Source of the DNA: an uncultured Ferrovibrio sp.
GTDB lineage: Bacteria > Pseudomonadota > Alphaproteobacteria > Ferrovibrionales > Ferrovibrionaceae
NCBI RefSeq assembly: GCF_937960835.1
Contig: NZ_CALGPC010000012.1
Location: 62,001 to 126,000 of the forward strand
Direction of reading: 5' to 3'
Length of the DNA stretch: 64,000 bases
Part shown: piece by piece, positions 25,092 to 33,215 of the stretch
Position numbering within the stretch: position 1 is the stretch's first letter
Layout: each line of letters starts with the position of its first letter
The notes under the pieces: generated by a model
Databases searched by the model: none
Told to the model about the DNA's origin: nothing
The model's input: only the letters and a program-made list of their open reading frames with translations
Program-made: the position numbers and the translations under genes

Positions 25092-25862
25092 ATGGCGGAG
25101 AATGTCATTCAGCTTGATCGCCGCAACAGCTGCTCGGAGGCCGAGTGGCAGACTCGCATCGATCTCGCCGCCTGCTATCGCCTGGTGGCGCTTTATGGCT
25201 GGGACGATCTGATCTTCACCCATATCTCCGCCCGCGTGCCCGGCAGCCACGATCATTTCCTGGTCAACCGCTATGGCCTGATGTTCGAAGAGATCACCGC
25301 CTCGAGCCTGGTGAAGGTCGGCCTCGACGGCACGGTGATCGACGACGAGCCGGACGCGATCAACCCCGCCGGCTTCACCATCCACAGCGCCGTGCACGAG
25401 GCGCGCCCCGATGCAGGCTGCGTCATCCATCTGCACACCACGGCGGGCGTTGCCGTCTCCGCCCAGGAGGATGGCCTGCTGCCAATCAGCCAGACCGCAC
25501 TGTTTCCGCTCGCGCAGATCAGCTATCACGATTACGAAGGCGTGGCGCTGAACCCGGAGGAGAAGCAGCGCCTGGTGGCGCATCTGGGCCGCAGCAATGT
25601 GATGCTGCTGCGCAATCACGGCACGCTCGCGCTGGGGCCGACGGTCGCTGATGCCTTCCTCAACATCTACACCCTGGAGCGCGCCTGCGCGATGCAGATC
25701 GCAGCGCAGGCGGGCGGCGGCAGGCTGCAGCATGTGCCGCAGCCGATCGTCGACGGCATCATGGCGCAGGCCAAGCAGGTGACCCGAGGCCTGGGTGGCG
25801 CGCTCGCCTGGCCCGCCCTGCTGCGCAAGCTCGACCGCATCGATCCCAGCTTCCGCAACTGA
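25092..25862 (+). CDS. Class II aldolase/adducin family protein
   Basis: This 256-residue protein has the zinc-binding pattern of class II aldolases: an HLHTTAGVAVSAQEDG segment near residue 115 and LRNHGTLALGPTVADAF near 175. Substrates in the family include L-fuculose-1-phosphate and L-ribulose-5-phosphate, but this subgroup (opening AACYRLVALYGWDDLIFTHISARVPG) lies among many uncharacterised members and adducin-like proteins. The DNase gene follows 19 bp later on the same strand, a spacing that allows co-transcription. No sugar genes are near it. Confidence 0.85.
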   Translation: MAENVIQLDRRNSCSEAEWQTRIDLAACYRLVALYGWDDLIFTHISARVPGSHDHFLVNRYGLMFEEITASSLVKVGLDGTVIDDEPDAINPAGFTIHSAVHEARPDAGCVIHLHTTAGVAVSAQEDGLLPISQTALFPLAQISYHDYEGVALNPEEKQRLVAHLGRSNVMLLRNHGTLALGPTVADAFLNIYTLERACAMQIAAQAGGGRLQHVPQPIVDGIMAQAKQVTRGLGGALAWPALLRKLDRIDPSFRN

Positions 25863-25881
25863 TCAATCGCCTGCCGCAGCG

Positions 25882-26757
25882 ATGCGCATCGCCAGCTTCA
25901 ACGTCAACGGCATCAATGGCCGCCTGCCGGTGCTGTTGCGCTGGCTGGAGGAAATCGCGCCCGATGTTGCCTGTCTGCAGGAACTGAAAGCGCCGCAGGA
26001 GAAATTCCCGCTGGCCGCCATCGAAAAGGCGGGCTATGGCGCGATCTGGCTGGGCCAGAAGAGCTGGAACGGCGTCGCCATCCTGCAGCGCGACGCAACA
26101 CCGGAAGAAACCCGCCGTGGCCTGCCGCGCATCAAAGGCGGCAAGTTCGTTGACGATGTCCAGAGCCGCTATATCGAGGCGGCGGTCAACGGCCTTTTGA
26201 TCGGCTGCCTCTATCTGCCCAACGGCAATCCGGCCCCGGGGCCGAAATTCGACTACAAGCTCGACTGGTTTCGGCGGCTCACGGCCTATGCGGCGACGCT
26301 GATGGAGTCCGGCCTGCCGGTGATCCTGGCCGGCGACTACAACGTGATGCCGACGGAGCTCGACGTCTACAAGCCCGAACGCTGGCTGGACGATGCGCTG
26401 TTCCGCCCGGAAAGCCGTGCCGCCTTCCATAAGCTTGTCGGCCAGGGCTGGACCGACGCGATCCGCAAGCTGCATCCGGATGAGCGCATCTATACCTTCT
26501 GGGACTATTTCCGGAATGCCTGGCCGCGCAATGCCGGCCTGCGCATCGACCATTTCCTGCTCAGCCCGAAAGTCGCACGCCGCCTTACAGCCGCCGGCGT
26601 GGACCGCAAAGTGCGCGGCTGGGAAAGAGCCAGCGACCACGCGCCGGTCTGGATCGAACTGAAGGAGACGGCACGGCGGGTTAAGCCGGCGGCGAAGGTG
26701 CCGAGCAAGAATGTGAAGAAGAAAAGTGTGAAGAAGACCACGAAGAAAACGGCATAG
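25882..26757 (+). CDS. xth: Exodeoxyribonuclease III (AP endonuclease family)
   Basis: This 291-residue enzyme removes nucleotides from 3' ends and cuts at abasic sites in base-excision repair. The metal and active-site blocks are present: RIASFNVNGINGR at the start, CLQELKAPQ with the metal Glu, GCLYLPNGNP, LAGDYNVMP (GDFN-type), RIDHFLLS and SDHAPVWIE with the catalytic His. A Lys-rich tail of about 30 residues (KKKSVKKTTKK) extends beyond the domain and may aid DNA binding. ATG 25882 begins the conserved first strand. Confidence 0.95.
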   Translation: MRIASFNVNGINGRLPVLLRWLEEIAPDVACLQELKAPQEKFPLAAIEKAGYGAIWLGQKSWNGVAILQRDATPEETRRGLPRIKGGKFVDDVQSRYIEAAVNGLLIGCLYLPNGNPAPGPKFDYKLDWFRRLTAYAATLMESGLPVILAGDYNVMPTELDVYKPERWLDDALFRPESRAAFHKLVGQGWTDAIRKLHPDERIYTFWDYFRNAWPRNAGLRIDHFLLSPKVARRLTAAGVDRKVRGWERASDHAPVWIELKETARRVKPAAKVPSKNVKKKSVKKTTKKTA

Positions 26758-26787
26758 CCGTTACCCCGCACGCATCCATTCCCTCCT

Positions 26788-26839
26788 CGTCATCCCGGGC
26801 GCGCAGCATGCAATGGCGCACCGCAGACCCGGGATGACG
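26788..26839. repeat. Dispersed intergenic palindromic repeat, copy 3
   Basis: Perfect 12-bp arms CGTCATCCCGGG / CCCGGGATGACG surround a 28-base loop. It lies between the convergent exonuclease and flavin-reductase genes. Confidence 0.75.
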
Positions 26840-26909
26840 GGACAGGTTATCGCCATTATGACACGCCGTTATCCGGCCAAAGCCAAACGCCGCCCCGCCG
26901 CGCACGTCG

Positions 26910-27545
26910 CTACTCCGCCGCAACTTTCGCGCCTGGCCGGTACATCTGGAAACGATTGGCCTCGGTGATGGTGAAGTAATCCGCCGGCCCGCCACCGCGT
27001 GAAATCGGATCGGCCGCGACGGTGTCGTAGATGCCGTCCTTCAAAAGGCTTTTGTCGATATAGACGGCAACCACCTCGCCGAAGGCGACCCAGGTCTCGA
27101 TCTCGCCGCCCTCGGCAGTCTGCAGCTTGATGAGCTGCGTCAGCCTGCATTCGAACGAGACAGGACTTTCGGCGACGCGCGGTGCCTTGATCAGCCTGGA
27201 CGGCGCTGGCGTCAGCTTGGCCAGGGCGAACTCGTCCACCTCAGGGCCGACTTCGGCGCAGCTGGCATTCATTTGCTCAGCCAGGCTGCGCGTCGCCAGG
27301 CTCCAGCCGAATTCCCTGGTTTCGGCTACATTGGCAATGCTGTCCTTCCAGCCGATGGAGGAAAAGCCGATGATCGGCGGCTTGTAATTGAAGAGATTGA
27401 AGAAGCTGTAGGGTGCAAGATTGCGCACACCCTTGGCCGAAAGCGATGAGATCCAGCCGATCGGCCGCGGTGCCACGATCATGTTGAGCGGATCGTGCTT
27501 CAGGCCATGGCCGAGGCGCGGTTCATAAAAATGATAGGCGGTCAT
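26910..27545 (-). CDS. Flavin reductase-like (FMN-binding) family protein
   Basis: This 211-residue protein is a split-barrel FMN-binding flavin reductase relative. It opens HDPLNMIVAPRPIGWISSLS and continues with RNLAPYSFFNLFNYKPPIIGFSS, the family signature. Members reduce FMN with NAD(P)H and feed it to two-component monooxygenases, although many of this subgroup have no known partner. No partner oxygenase is next to it. The gene has an unusually long (514 bp) upstream gap, which it shares with the divergent ferredoxin reductase gene. Confidence 0.86.
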   Translation of the reverse strand: MTAYHFYEPRLGHGLKHDPLNMIVAPRPIGWISSLSAKGVRNLAPYSFFNLFNYKPPIIGFSSIGWKDSIANVAETREFGWSLATRSLAEQMNASCAEVGPEVDEFALAKLTPAPSRLIKAPRVAESPVSFECRLTQLIKLQTAEGGEIETWVAFGEVVAVYIDKSLLKDGIYDTVAADPISRGGGPADYFTITEANRFQMYRPGAKVAAE

Positions 27546-28059
27546 CCTGGTTCCTGGTCGTCAGTATCGTTCATGCCTATGTTGGATCGTTTTCCATGCG
27601 GCCTCCACCATTCTCAATGAGCCTGGCAATCCGTGCTTCGGTTTTCGCATCTCCTTCCGCGCCGAAGGCGCTTTCTGTGCGAACGAAAACCACTTCGCCA
27701 AGCGGTGGGCGGTAGCGTCATTAGAGGCCGCATTCTTACCTCCTCTCCGGCTGTCGGACATCGCCAATCTGGCAACAACTACCGATTGAACAGCGGGCCG
27801 GGAAATTGGCCTCAGTTGGCCTGAATCGGACTCAAACTGGCTCGGAACTGCCGCCAGCTCGCCTTCAGTGGCACCGAATGGCTCCCATGGCCGGGACATA
27901 CAAGATATATCAATAACTTAAGCCAAGGCGGTCGCCGGGGCCTAACCGGCCGGCATGAAACAGCCCCCATGCCTGCCCTCCATGTCTGGCCCCATGACTG
28001 GCTCTTGCCGGGTGAAGCCGCTACAAAAACCCGCCCCTTCCGTCAGTTGAGTCTCACGC
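27546..28059. other. 514-bp gene-free region with a structured stem
   Basis: This divergent gap between the flavin reductase and ferredoxin reductase genes holds no recognisable gene. A composite stem-loop is visible: GGTTTTCG (27,640-27,647) pairs with CGAAAACC (27,684-27,691) around an inner GCGCC-GAA-GGCGC hairpin. An AT-rich stretch near 27,900-27,920 (AAGATATATCAATAACTTAA) is a likely promoter for the rightward gene. A small RNA or leader cannot be excluded. Confidence 0.5.
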
Positions 28060-29079
28060 ATGAGCCATCAAACCGATATTGCCGTGATCGGCGCCGGGCC
28101 GGTCGGCCTGTTTGCCGTTTTTGAATGCGGGATGGTCGGCCTGCGCTGCCATGTGATCGATGCGCTGGACGCCATCGGCGGGCAATGCAGCGCGCTTTAT
28201 CCAGAAAAGCCAATCTACGACATTCCCGGCTTCCCCCGGATCTCCGGCGCCGAGCTGATCGCGCAGCTTGAGCAGCAAATCGCCCCCATGCACCCGGTTT
28301 TCCATCTGGGGCAGCGCGTCGAGAAGCTGGAAGGCGAAGCGGGGAATTTCCGCCTCACGACCTCAAAAGGCACCGTAATCGAGGCGCGCGCGGTGATCAT
28401 CGCCGCCGGCGCCGGCGCCTTCGGGCCCAACCGCCCGCCGCTTGCCGGCATTGAAGCCTATGAAGGCCGCAGGGACGGTACCGGCGTGCATTACCTGGTG
28501 CGCCGCGCCGAGGATTTCCGGGGCAAGCGTATCGTCATCGCCGGCGGCGGCGATTCCGCCGTCGACTGGGCGCTGGCGCTGCATGGCGTGGCCGCGCATA
28601 TCGATTTCGTGCATCGGCGCGACCAGTTCCGCGCCGCGCCGGAAAACGTCAGCCGCCTGCGCGCGCTGAACGGCCAGGGCCTCGATATCGTCGTGCCCTA
28701 TCAGCTCGACGCGCTGGACGGCGATGGCGCGACGCTCAGCGCCGTGATCGTCAGATCGCTGGATGGCGACGTGAAGCGGCTGGAGGCCGATGCGCTGCTC
28801 GCCTTCTTCGGGCTGAAAAGCGATCTTGGGCCGATCGCGAACTGGGGCATGGAGCTGGCGCTGCATCACCTGCCGGTCGATCCGTCCACCTGCCAGACCA
28901 GCAAAAGCGGCATCTTCGCCATCGGCGACGTGGCGACCTATCCCGGCAAGCTGAAGCTGATCCTCACCGGCTTTGCCGAAGCGGCCTCCGCCGCGCATGC
29001 GATCTATCCCATGCTGCAGGGCAAGCCGCTTCATTTCGAGTATTCCACCTCGAAAGGCGCGCCAGGGATCGGCTCCTGA
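28060..29079 (+). CDS. Ferredoxin-NADP reductase, thioredoxin-reductase-like type
   Basis: This 339-residue flavoprotein exchanges electrons between NADPH and ferredoxin or flavodoxin. It is the TrxB-fold FNR (YumC type) without the CxxC redox pair. The FAD site is AVIGAGPVGLFAVFECG at the N-terminus, with GGQCSALYPEKPIYDIPGFP typical of this group. The NADPH site is VIAGGGDSAVDWALAL near residue 162, and a second flavin block is GIFAIGDVATYPGKLKLI. It is the single gene of its unit and is followed by a palindromic repeat. Confidence 0.93.
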   Translation: MSHQTDIAVIGAGPVGLFAVFECGMVGLRCHVIDALDAIGGQCSALYPEKPIYDIPGFPRISGAELIAQLEQQIAPMHPVFHLGQRVEKLEGEAGNFRLTTSKGTVIEARAVIIAAGAGAFGPNRPPLAGIEAYEGRRDGTGVHYLVRRAEDFRGKRIVIAGGGDSAVDWALALHGVAAHIDFVHRRDQFRAAPENVSRLRALNGQGLDIVVPYQLDALDGDGATLSAVIVRSLDGDVKRLEADALLAFFGLKSDLGPIANWGMELALHHLPVDPSTCQTSKSGIFAIGDVATYPGKLKLILTGFAEAASAAHAIYPMLQGKPLHFEYSTSKGAPGIGS

Positions 29080-29085
29080 CCTGAT

Positions 29086-29159
29086 CGTCATGCTCGGGCT
29101 TGGTCCGCGGGCCTTTCGCAAATCGGCGGGAGATGCCCGGGCCAAGCACGGGCATGACG
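29086..29159. repeat. Dispersed intergenic palindromic repeat, copy 4
   Basis: CGTCATGCTCGGGCTTGG (29,086-29,103) pairs imperfectly with CCAAGCACGGGCATGACG (29,142-29,159), with a related internal half-unit AGATGCCCGGGCC. It separates the convergent ferredoxin reductase and acyl-CoA ligase genes. Confidence 0.7.
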
Positions 29160-29168
29160 TCTGGCGTC

Positions 29169-30707
29169 TTACACCCCTTCTTTCTGCAGCGCCGCGCGCA
29201 ACTCCGTCTTCAGCACCTTGCCGTAATTGTTCTTCGGCAGAGCGTCGATGAAGCGGTACTGCTTCGGCCGCTTGAAGCGCGCGATGTTGTCCAGGCAAAG
29301 CCTGTCCAGCATCTGCGGCGTCAGCGCCGCGCCGTTGCGCGGCACCACGAAGGCGACTACCTCCTCGCCCCAGTCGGGATGCGGCTTGCCGACGACGGAG
29401 ACCTCGCTGACATCGGGATGCTGCAGCAGCACTTCCTCCACCTCACGCGGATAGATGTTGCTGCCGCCCGAAATGATCATGTCCTTCGAGCGATCCTTCA
29501 GCGTCAGCCAACCATCTTCGTCGAAGCTGCCCATATCGCCGGTATGCAGCCAGCCATTGCGCAAGGTCTGCGCGGTCGCTTCCGGGTTCTTCCAGTAGCC
29601 CGCCATCACCACAGGCCCGCGGCAGATCACCTCGCCGATCTCCCCCGGCGGCAAAGGCCTGTCGTCGGCGTCGACCACGCGCACTTCCACATCCGTACGC
29701 GCCACGCCGGCCGAGCCCAGCCGCTCGCGATAGCGCGGATGCCCGTCATCGAGATGCATCTGCTTGTCCATGCCGGTGATGGTCATCGGCGCCTCGCCCT
29801 GGCCGTAGATCTGCGCCAGCTTCGGCCCCAGCACGTTCATCGCATCCACCAGATCGGCGACATACATCGGCCCGCCGCCATAGACGATGGTTTTCAGGTT
29901 GTCGGTCTTGGCCGTTGCGATCTGCGGCGCATGGATCAGACGATGCACCATGGTCGGCGCGAAGAAGAAGCTGCAATGCCTCCAATGCGCGATCAGGTCC
30001 AAAGTTTCGGCCGGATCGAAGCCGCCGCTATCGGGCACGATCTGATTGGCGCCGCGCGCGACATGCGGCAGGCCATACAGCCCCGAGCCATGGCTGATCG
30101 CGGCGCAATGGATGATGCAGTCGGTGGGATCGACGCGGTCCACATCGGCGAAATAGTTCATCGTCGCCGACCACAGATTGCGATGCGTCAGCATCGCGCC
30201 TTTGGGCCGCCCCGTGGTGCCTGAAGTATAAAACAGCCAGGCCAGCGCATCAGGGCTGATCCCGTCGTTGAACGGAACTGCGTCTGCCTCATAAAGCTTG
30301 GCGTAATCGCGCTCGCCCATCACGATCACGCGCTGCAGTGTCTTGATGTCCTTTGTCAGCGGCAGGAGATCCTCGGCCAGTTCTGCTGATACGATGGCCA
30401 GCTTGGCTTCAGAGTTTTCGATGATCCAGGCCGTCTCGCGCGCATGCAGCTTGGCATTGATCGGCACCGCCGCCAGCCCCGCATGCCAGACCGCAAACAG
30501 CAGCTCCCAGTATTCGGGCGTGTTCTTCAGAAACAGTGCGACGCGGTCGCCGGGCTGAAGGTTGGCCGCTGCGATCAGGCCGCCCGCCAGTTTCGGCACG
30601 CGCTGGCCCATCTGACCGTATGAGAGGCGAATGTCGCGGCCGACCGACAGCGCCGGGCGCTCAGCCCAGGTCTTGGCCGCGCGATGCAAAAGATACGCGA
30701 TATTCAT
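29169..30707 (-). CDS. Acyl-CoA synthetase (AMP-forming)
   Basis: This 512-residue ligase is the third AMP-forming acyl-CoA synthetase of the window. The AMP motif is LFYTSGTTGRPKGAML near residue 164. Other blocks are YGQGEAPMTITG, GDMGSFDEDGWLTLKDRSKDM and GSNIYPREVEEVLLQHP, with the catalytic lysine in NYGKVLKTELRA. The sequence resembles long-chain or aryl acid ligases found singly in alphaproteobacteria. It starts at 30707 and is 73 bp downstream of the acyltransferase gene on the same strand. The substrate is unknown. Confidence 0.91.
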   Translation of the reverse strand: MNIAYLLHRAAKTWAERPALSVGRDIRLSYGQMGQRVPKLAGGLIAAANLQPGDRVALFLKNTPEYWELLFAVWHAGLAAVPINAKLHARETAWIIENSEAKLAIVSAELAEDLLPLTKDIKTLQRVIVMGERDYAKLYEADAVPFNDGISPDALAWLFYTSGTTGRPKGAMLTHRNLWSATMNYFADVDRVDPTDCIIHCAAISHGSGLYGLPHVARGANQIVPDSGGFDPAETLDLIAHWRHCSFFFAPTMVHRLIHAPQIATAKTDNLKTIVYGGGPMYVADLVDAMNVLGPKLAQIYGQGEAPMTITGMDKQMHLDDGHPRYRERLGSAGVARTDVEVRVVDADDRPLPPGEIGEVICRGPVVMAGYWKNPEATAQTLRNGWLHTGDMGSFDEDGWLTLKDRSKDMIISGGSNIYPREVEEVLLQHPDVSEVSVVGKPHPDWGEEVVAFVVPRNGAALTPQMLDRLCLDNIARFKRPKQYRFIDALPKNNYGKVLKTELRAALQKEGV

Positions 30708-30780
30708 CGTCTTCCCGGGTTTTTCGTTTCCTCGGGAAGAATGTTACGCGTAAGACGGCGAGGCTGAAAAGCCCGGACGT

Positions 30781-31650
30781 TCAGGCGTGGTATTCGGTCT
30801 GCACCAGGCCTTCGTCGGGCGAGAAACGGTTATGGTATTTCGGCGCGATCCGCTCCACCGGCAGCAGGATGAACACATCCGTGGTGCCGAATTGCATATC
30901 GACCACCGCGCCATCGCCGATATAGGCGCCAAGCCGCAGGTAGGCCTTGATCAGCGGCGGCAGCGCATGCAGCGCGGCGCGCAGGTTGATCTGGTCGGGC
31001 GGCAGAAGGTTCATCGGCTGATACCGCTCGGGCAGCGCGCGCACGCGCCACTCTTCCGGCGGCAGGTGATGAGCATGGAGATAGCTTAGGCCCAGCGCAT
31101 GCTCCTGCGGATCGGTGCCCGGGAAGGAGGCGCAGCCGAACATGAAGCTGATGCCATGGTCGGCGACGTAAGTGGAGATGCCGCGCCACAGCAGCTGGAT
31201 TGTCGCATTGGTGCGATAGTCGCGGTGCACGCAGGAACGGCCAAGCTCCAGCAGGCCGCCGCTGGCACCGACATAATCCAGCATCGGCTGCAGATCGTAT
31301 TCGGAGGCCGAATAGAAACCGCCATGCATCTCCGCCACGCTGCGGCGCAGCAGGCGGTAGGTGCCAACCGCCCGGTCGCCATCGGGACGCGAGCGGTCGA
31401 AGACCATCAGGTGGTCGCACAGCGTGTCGAACTGGTCGAAGTCAAGGCCCAGCCGCGCCATCTCAGGCGAAGGCTTCGCCGCCATTTCCTCGTAGAAGAC
31501 CTGGTACCGAAGACGCTGCGCGGCCGCGATGTCTTCGGGGCTCCGGGTCAGCCGCACCTCGAAGCGTCCATCGGCGGACACGCACTGCCAGCCACTCCGT
31601 GGCAAACGGGACGCAGGTACAGCCGAAGGAACGGAGAGGGGCAGTTGCAT
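30781..31650 (-). CDS. GNAT-fold N-acyltransferase, OlsB (ornithine lipid) type
   Basis: This protein of about 289 residues belongs to the OlsB/hemolysin-like acyltransferase family, which transfers a 3-hydroxyacyl chain from ACP to the amino group of ornithine in the first step of ornithine-lipid synthesis. Family blocks are IAAAQRLRYQVFYEEM near residue 35, HLMVFD, VGTYRLLR and LELGRSCVHRDYR near 135, then ISFMFGCASFPG. No OlsA is adjacent. Met 31650 has GGAG seven bases upstream; Met 31656 is too close to it. A promoter with inverted repeats lies upstream. Confidence 0.8.
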   Translation of the reverse strand: MQLPLSVPSAVPASRLPRSGWQCVSADGRFEVRLTRSPEDIAAAQRLRYQVFYEEMAAKPSPEMARLGLDFDQFDTLCDHLMVFDRSRPDGDRAVGTYRLLRRSVAEMHGGFYSASEYDLQPMLDYVGASGGLLELGRSCVHRDYRTNATIQLLWRGISTYVADHGISFMFGCASFPGTDPQEHALGLSYLHAHHLPPEEWRVRALPERYQPMNLLPPDQINLRAALHALPPLIKAYLRLGAYIGDGAVVDMQFGTTDVFILLPVERIAPKYHNRFSPDEGLVQTEYHA

Positions 31651-31668
31651 GTTCATGCTCCGACTATG

Positions 31669-31696
31669 GCCATACACTGTGTAGCAAAGGTGTCAA
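31669..31696 (-). promoter_or_regulatory. Probable sigma-70-type promoter of the olsB-like gene
   Basis: On the minus strand TTGACA (31,691-31,696) and TATGGC (31,669-31,674) are spaced 16 bp apart. The -35 lies inside an inverted repeat TGTCA-AATATA-TGACA (31,691-31,706), and a second repeat AGATTT-GCT-AAATCT (31,706-31,720) abuts it, so a repressor or activator is likely. Confidence 0.5.
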
Positions 31697-31832
31697 ATAT
31701 ATGACAGATTTGCTAAATCTCGTCCGCAATAAAATATCTAGCGAGTAAAGTCCAGCTCTCACCCCAAGATATGGGGCGACGCCTGTCACATAACCGATTG
31801 ACGGCGCGAGGACAGTTTTAATCCGTATAATG

Positions 31833-33212
31833 TCAGTCTTCCGCCAGAAGCGTCTGGCCGGGGCGCGTTTCAGCTACCCGTGTCGCCGCCCCACGCCGCG
31901 TCAGCCAGGCCAGCAGAAGCAGTCCCGGGATCGCCGCGATAGTGGTGGCGACAAAGAAAAGCGGCCAGCCCAGCGGCTCGGCGATGAAGCCGGCATAGGA
32001 CGACAGCACCGTCCGCGCCACCGCCGTCAGAGAGGACAACAGCGCATATTGCGTCGCCGTGTAGGCAACATCGCAAAGCGCCGAGAGATAAGCCACCAAA
32101 GCCGCCGTGCCCATGCCGCCGGCGAGGTTTTCCACGCCCACCGTGAGCGCCAGGAACCACAGGTCGTTGCCCTGCATCGCCAGCACGGCAAACAGAAGGT
32201 TGGAGATCATCTGCAGGATGCCGCAGACCCATAGCGAGCGATACAGCCCGACCGCCTGCATCAGCCAGCCGCCCAAAAACAGGCCCGCCATGGTGGCGAC
32301 GAAGCCGTAAAGCTTGCTGACCTCGGCGATCTCCGCCTTGGTGAAGCCGATATTCAGATAGAAGCTGGTGGCCAGCACGCCGGCCAGGCTGTCACCCAGC
32401 TTGAACAGCATCACGAACAACAGGATGCCGACCCAGCCCTTGCGCGTCATGAATTGCAGCAACGGCCCGGCGACGCTGGCATAAAGCCAGGCCATCACCC
32501 TGGCGACAGCGCCCGACAGATGCGGACGTTCCGCCAGCCAAGCCTCGGCCTCGGCAAAGCGCCGCTCGGCATCGCCGCGCGGCTTGGCGGCCGGCTCTCC
32601 CACCAGCAGAACAGTGACCGCGCCGATCACCAGCAATGCCGCCATCGCGAAATAGACCAGCGACCAGTCGAGAAGCGTCGCGAGATACAGCGCGCCGGCC
32701 GAGGAGACCAGCATGCCGATGCGATAGCCGAAGACGATGGCGGCAGCGCCGGCGGCCAACTGGCGCTCTTCCAGGATTTCCACGCGCCAGGCATCGATCA
32801 CAATATCCTGCGTGGCCGACATGAAGGCAACACCGACCGCGCAAAGCGCCGTCAGCATCAGCGCCTCGCCTGGATTGCTGACCGCCAGTCCGGCAATCGC
32901 CAGCATCAGCAAGGCTTGCGAGAAGATCAGCCAGCCGCGGCGACGGCCGAACAGACGCGTCAGCCCCGGCAAAGGCAGCCGGTCGACCAAAGGCGCCCAG
33001 AGGAATTTCAGCGTGTAGGGTACGCCGACAAGCGCGAACAGGCCGATCGATTGCAGGGACGCGCCCGATTCGGTGAGCCAGGCCTGCAGGGTCTGGCCGG
33101 TCAGCGCCAGAGGCAGTCCCGACGCGAAGCCGAGGACCGCGATGGCCAGCACGCGGCGATCGCGGTAGACCGCGAAAGCCGCAAGCCAGTCACGCAGGCG
33201 CTGAACCGCCAC
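31833..33212 (-). CDS. AmpG-type muropeptide MFS permease
   Basis: This 459-residue inner-membrane carrier of 12-14 helices resembles AmpG, which imports anhydro-muropeptides for cell-wall recycling. It opens with RRVLAIAVLGFASGLPLALTGQTLQAWL and has the AmpG-like PYTLKFLWAPLVDRLPLPGL and ATQDIVIDAWRVEIL blocks near residues 65 and 130. It follows prpE by 3 bp on the same strand and is very probably co-transcribed, although cell-wall recycling and propionate use have no clear link. No ampD or ampC is in the window. Confidence 0.87.
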   Translation of the reverse strand: MAVQRLRDWLAAFAVYRDRRVLAIAVLGFASGLPLALTGQTLQAWLTESGASLQSIGLFALVGVPYTLKFLWAPLVDRLPLPGLTRLFGRRRGWLIFSQALLMLAIAGLAVSNPGEALMLTALCAVGVAFMSATQDIVIDAWRVEILEERQLAAGAAAIVFGYRIGMLVSSAGALYLATLLDWSLVYFAMAALLVIGAVTVLLVGEPAAKPRGDAERRFAEAEAWLAERPHLSGAVARVMAWLYASVAGPLLQFMTRKGWVGILLFVMLFKLGDSLAGVLATSFYLNIGFTKAEIAEVSKLYGFVATMAGLFLGGWLMQAVGLYRSLWVCGILQMISNLLFAVLAMQGNDLWFLALTVGVENLAGGMGTAALVAYLSALCDVAYTATQYALLSSLTAVARTVLSSYAGFIAEPLGWPLFFVATTIAAIPGLLLLAWLTRRGAATRVAETRPGQTLLAED

Positions 33213-33215
33213 TAT

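Noticed and set aside
27561..27899. Open frame of 112 codons on the minus strand in the gap before the ferredoxin reductase gene
   Set aside because: The protein has no recognisable domain or ribosome site, its composition is unlike the neighbours, and it overlaps the structured stem.
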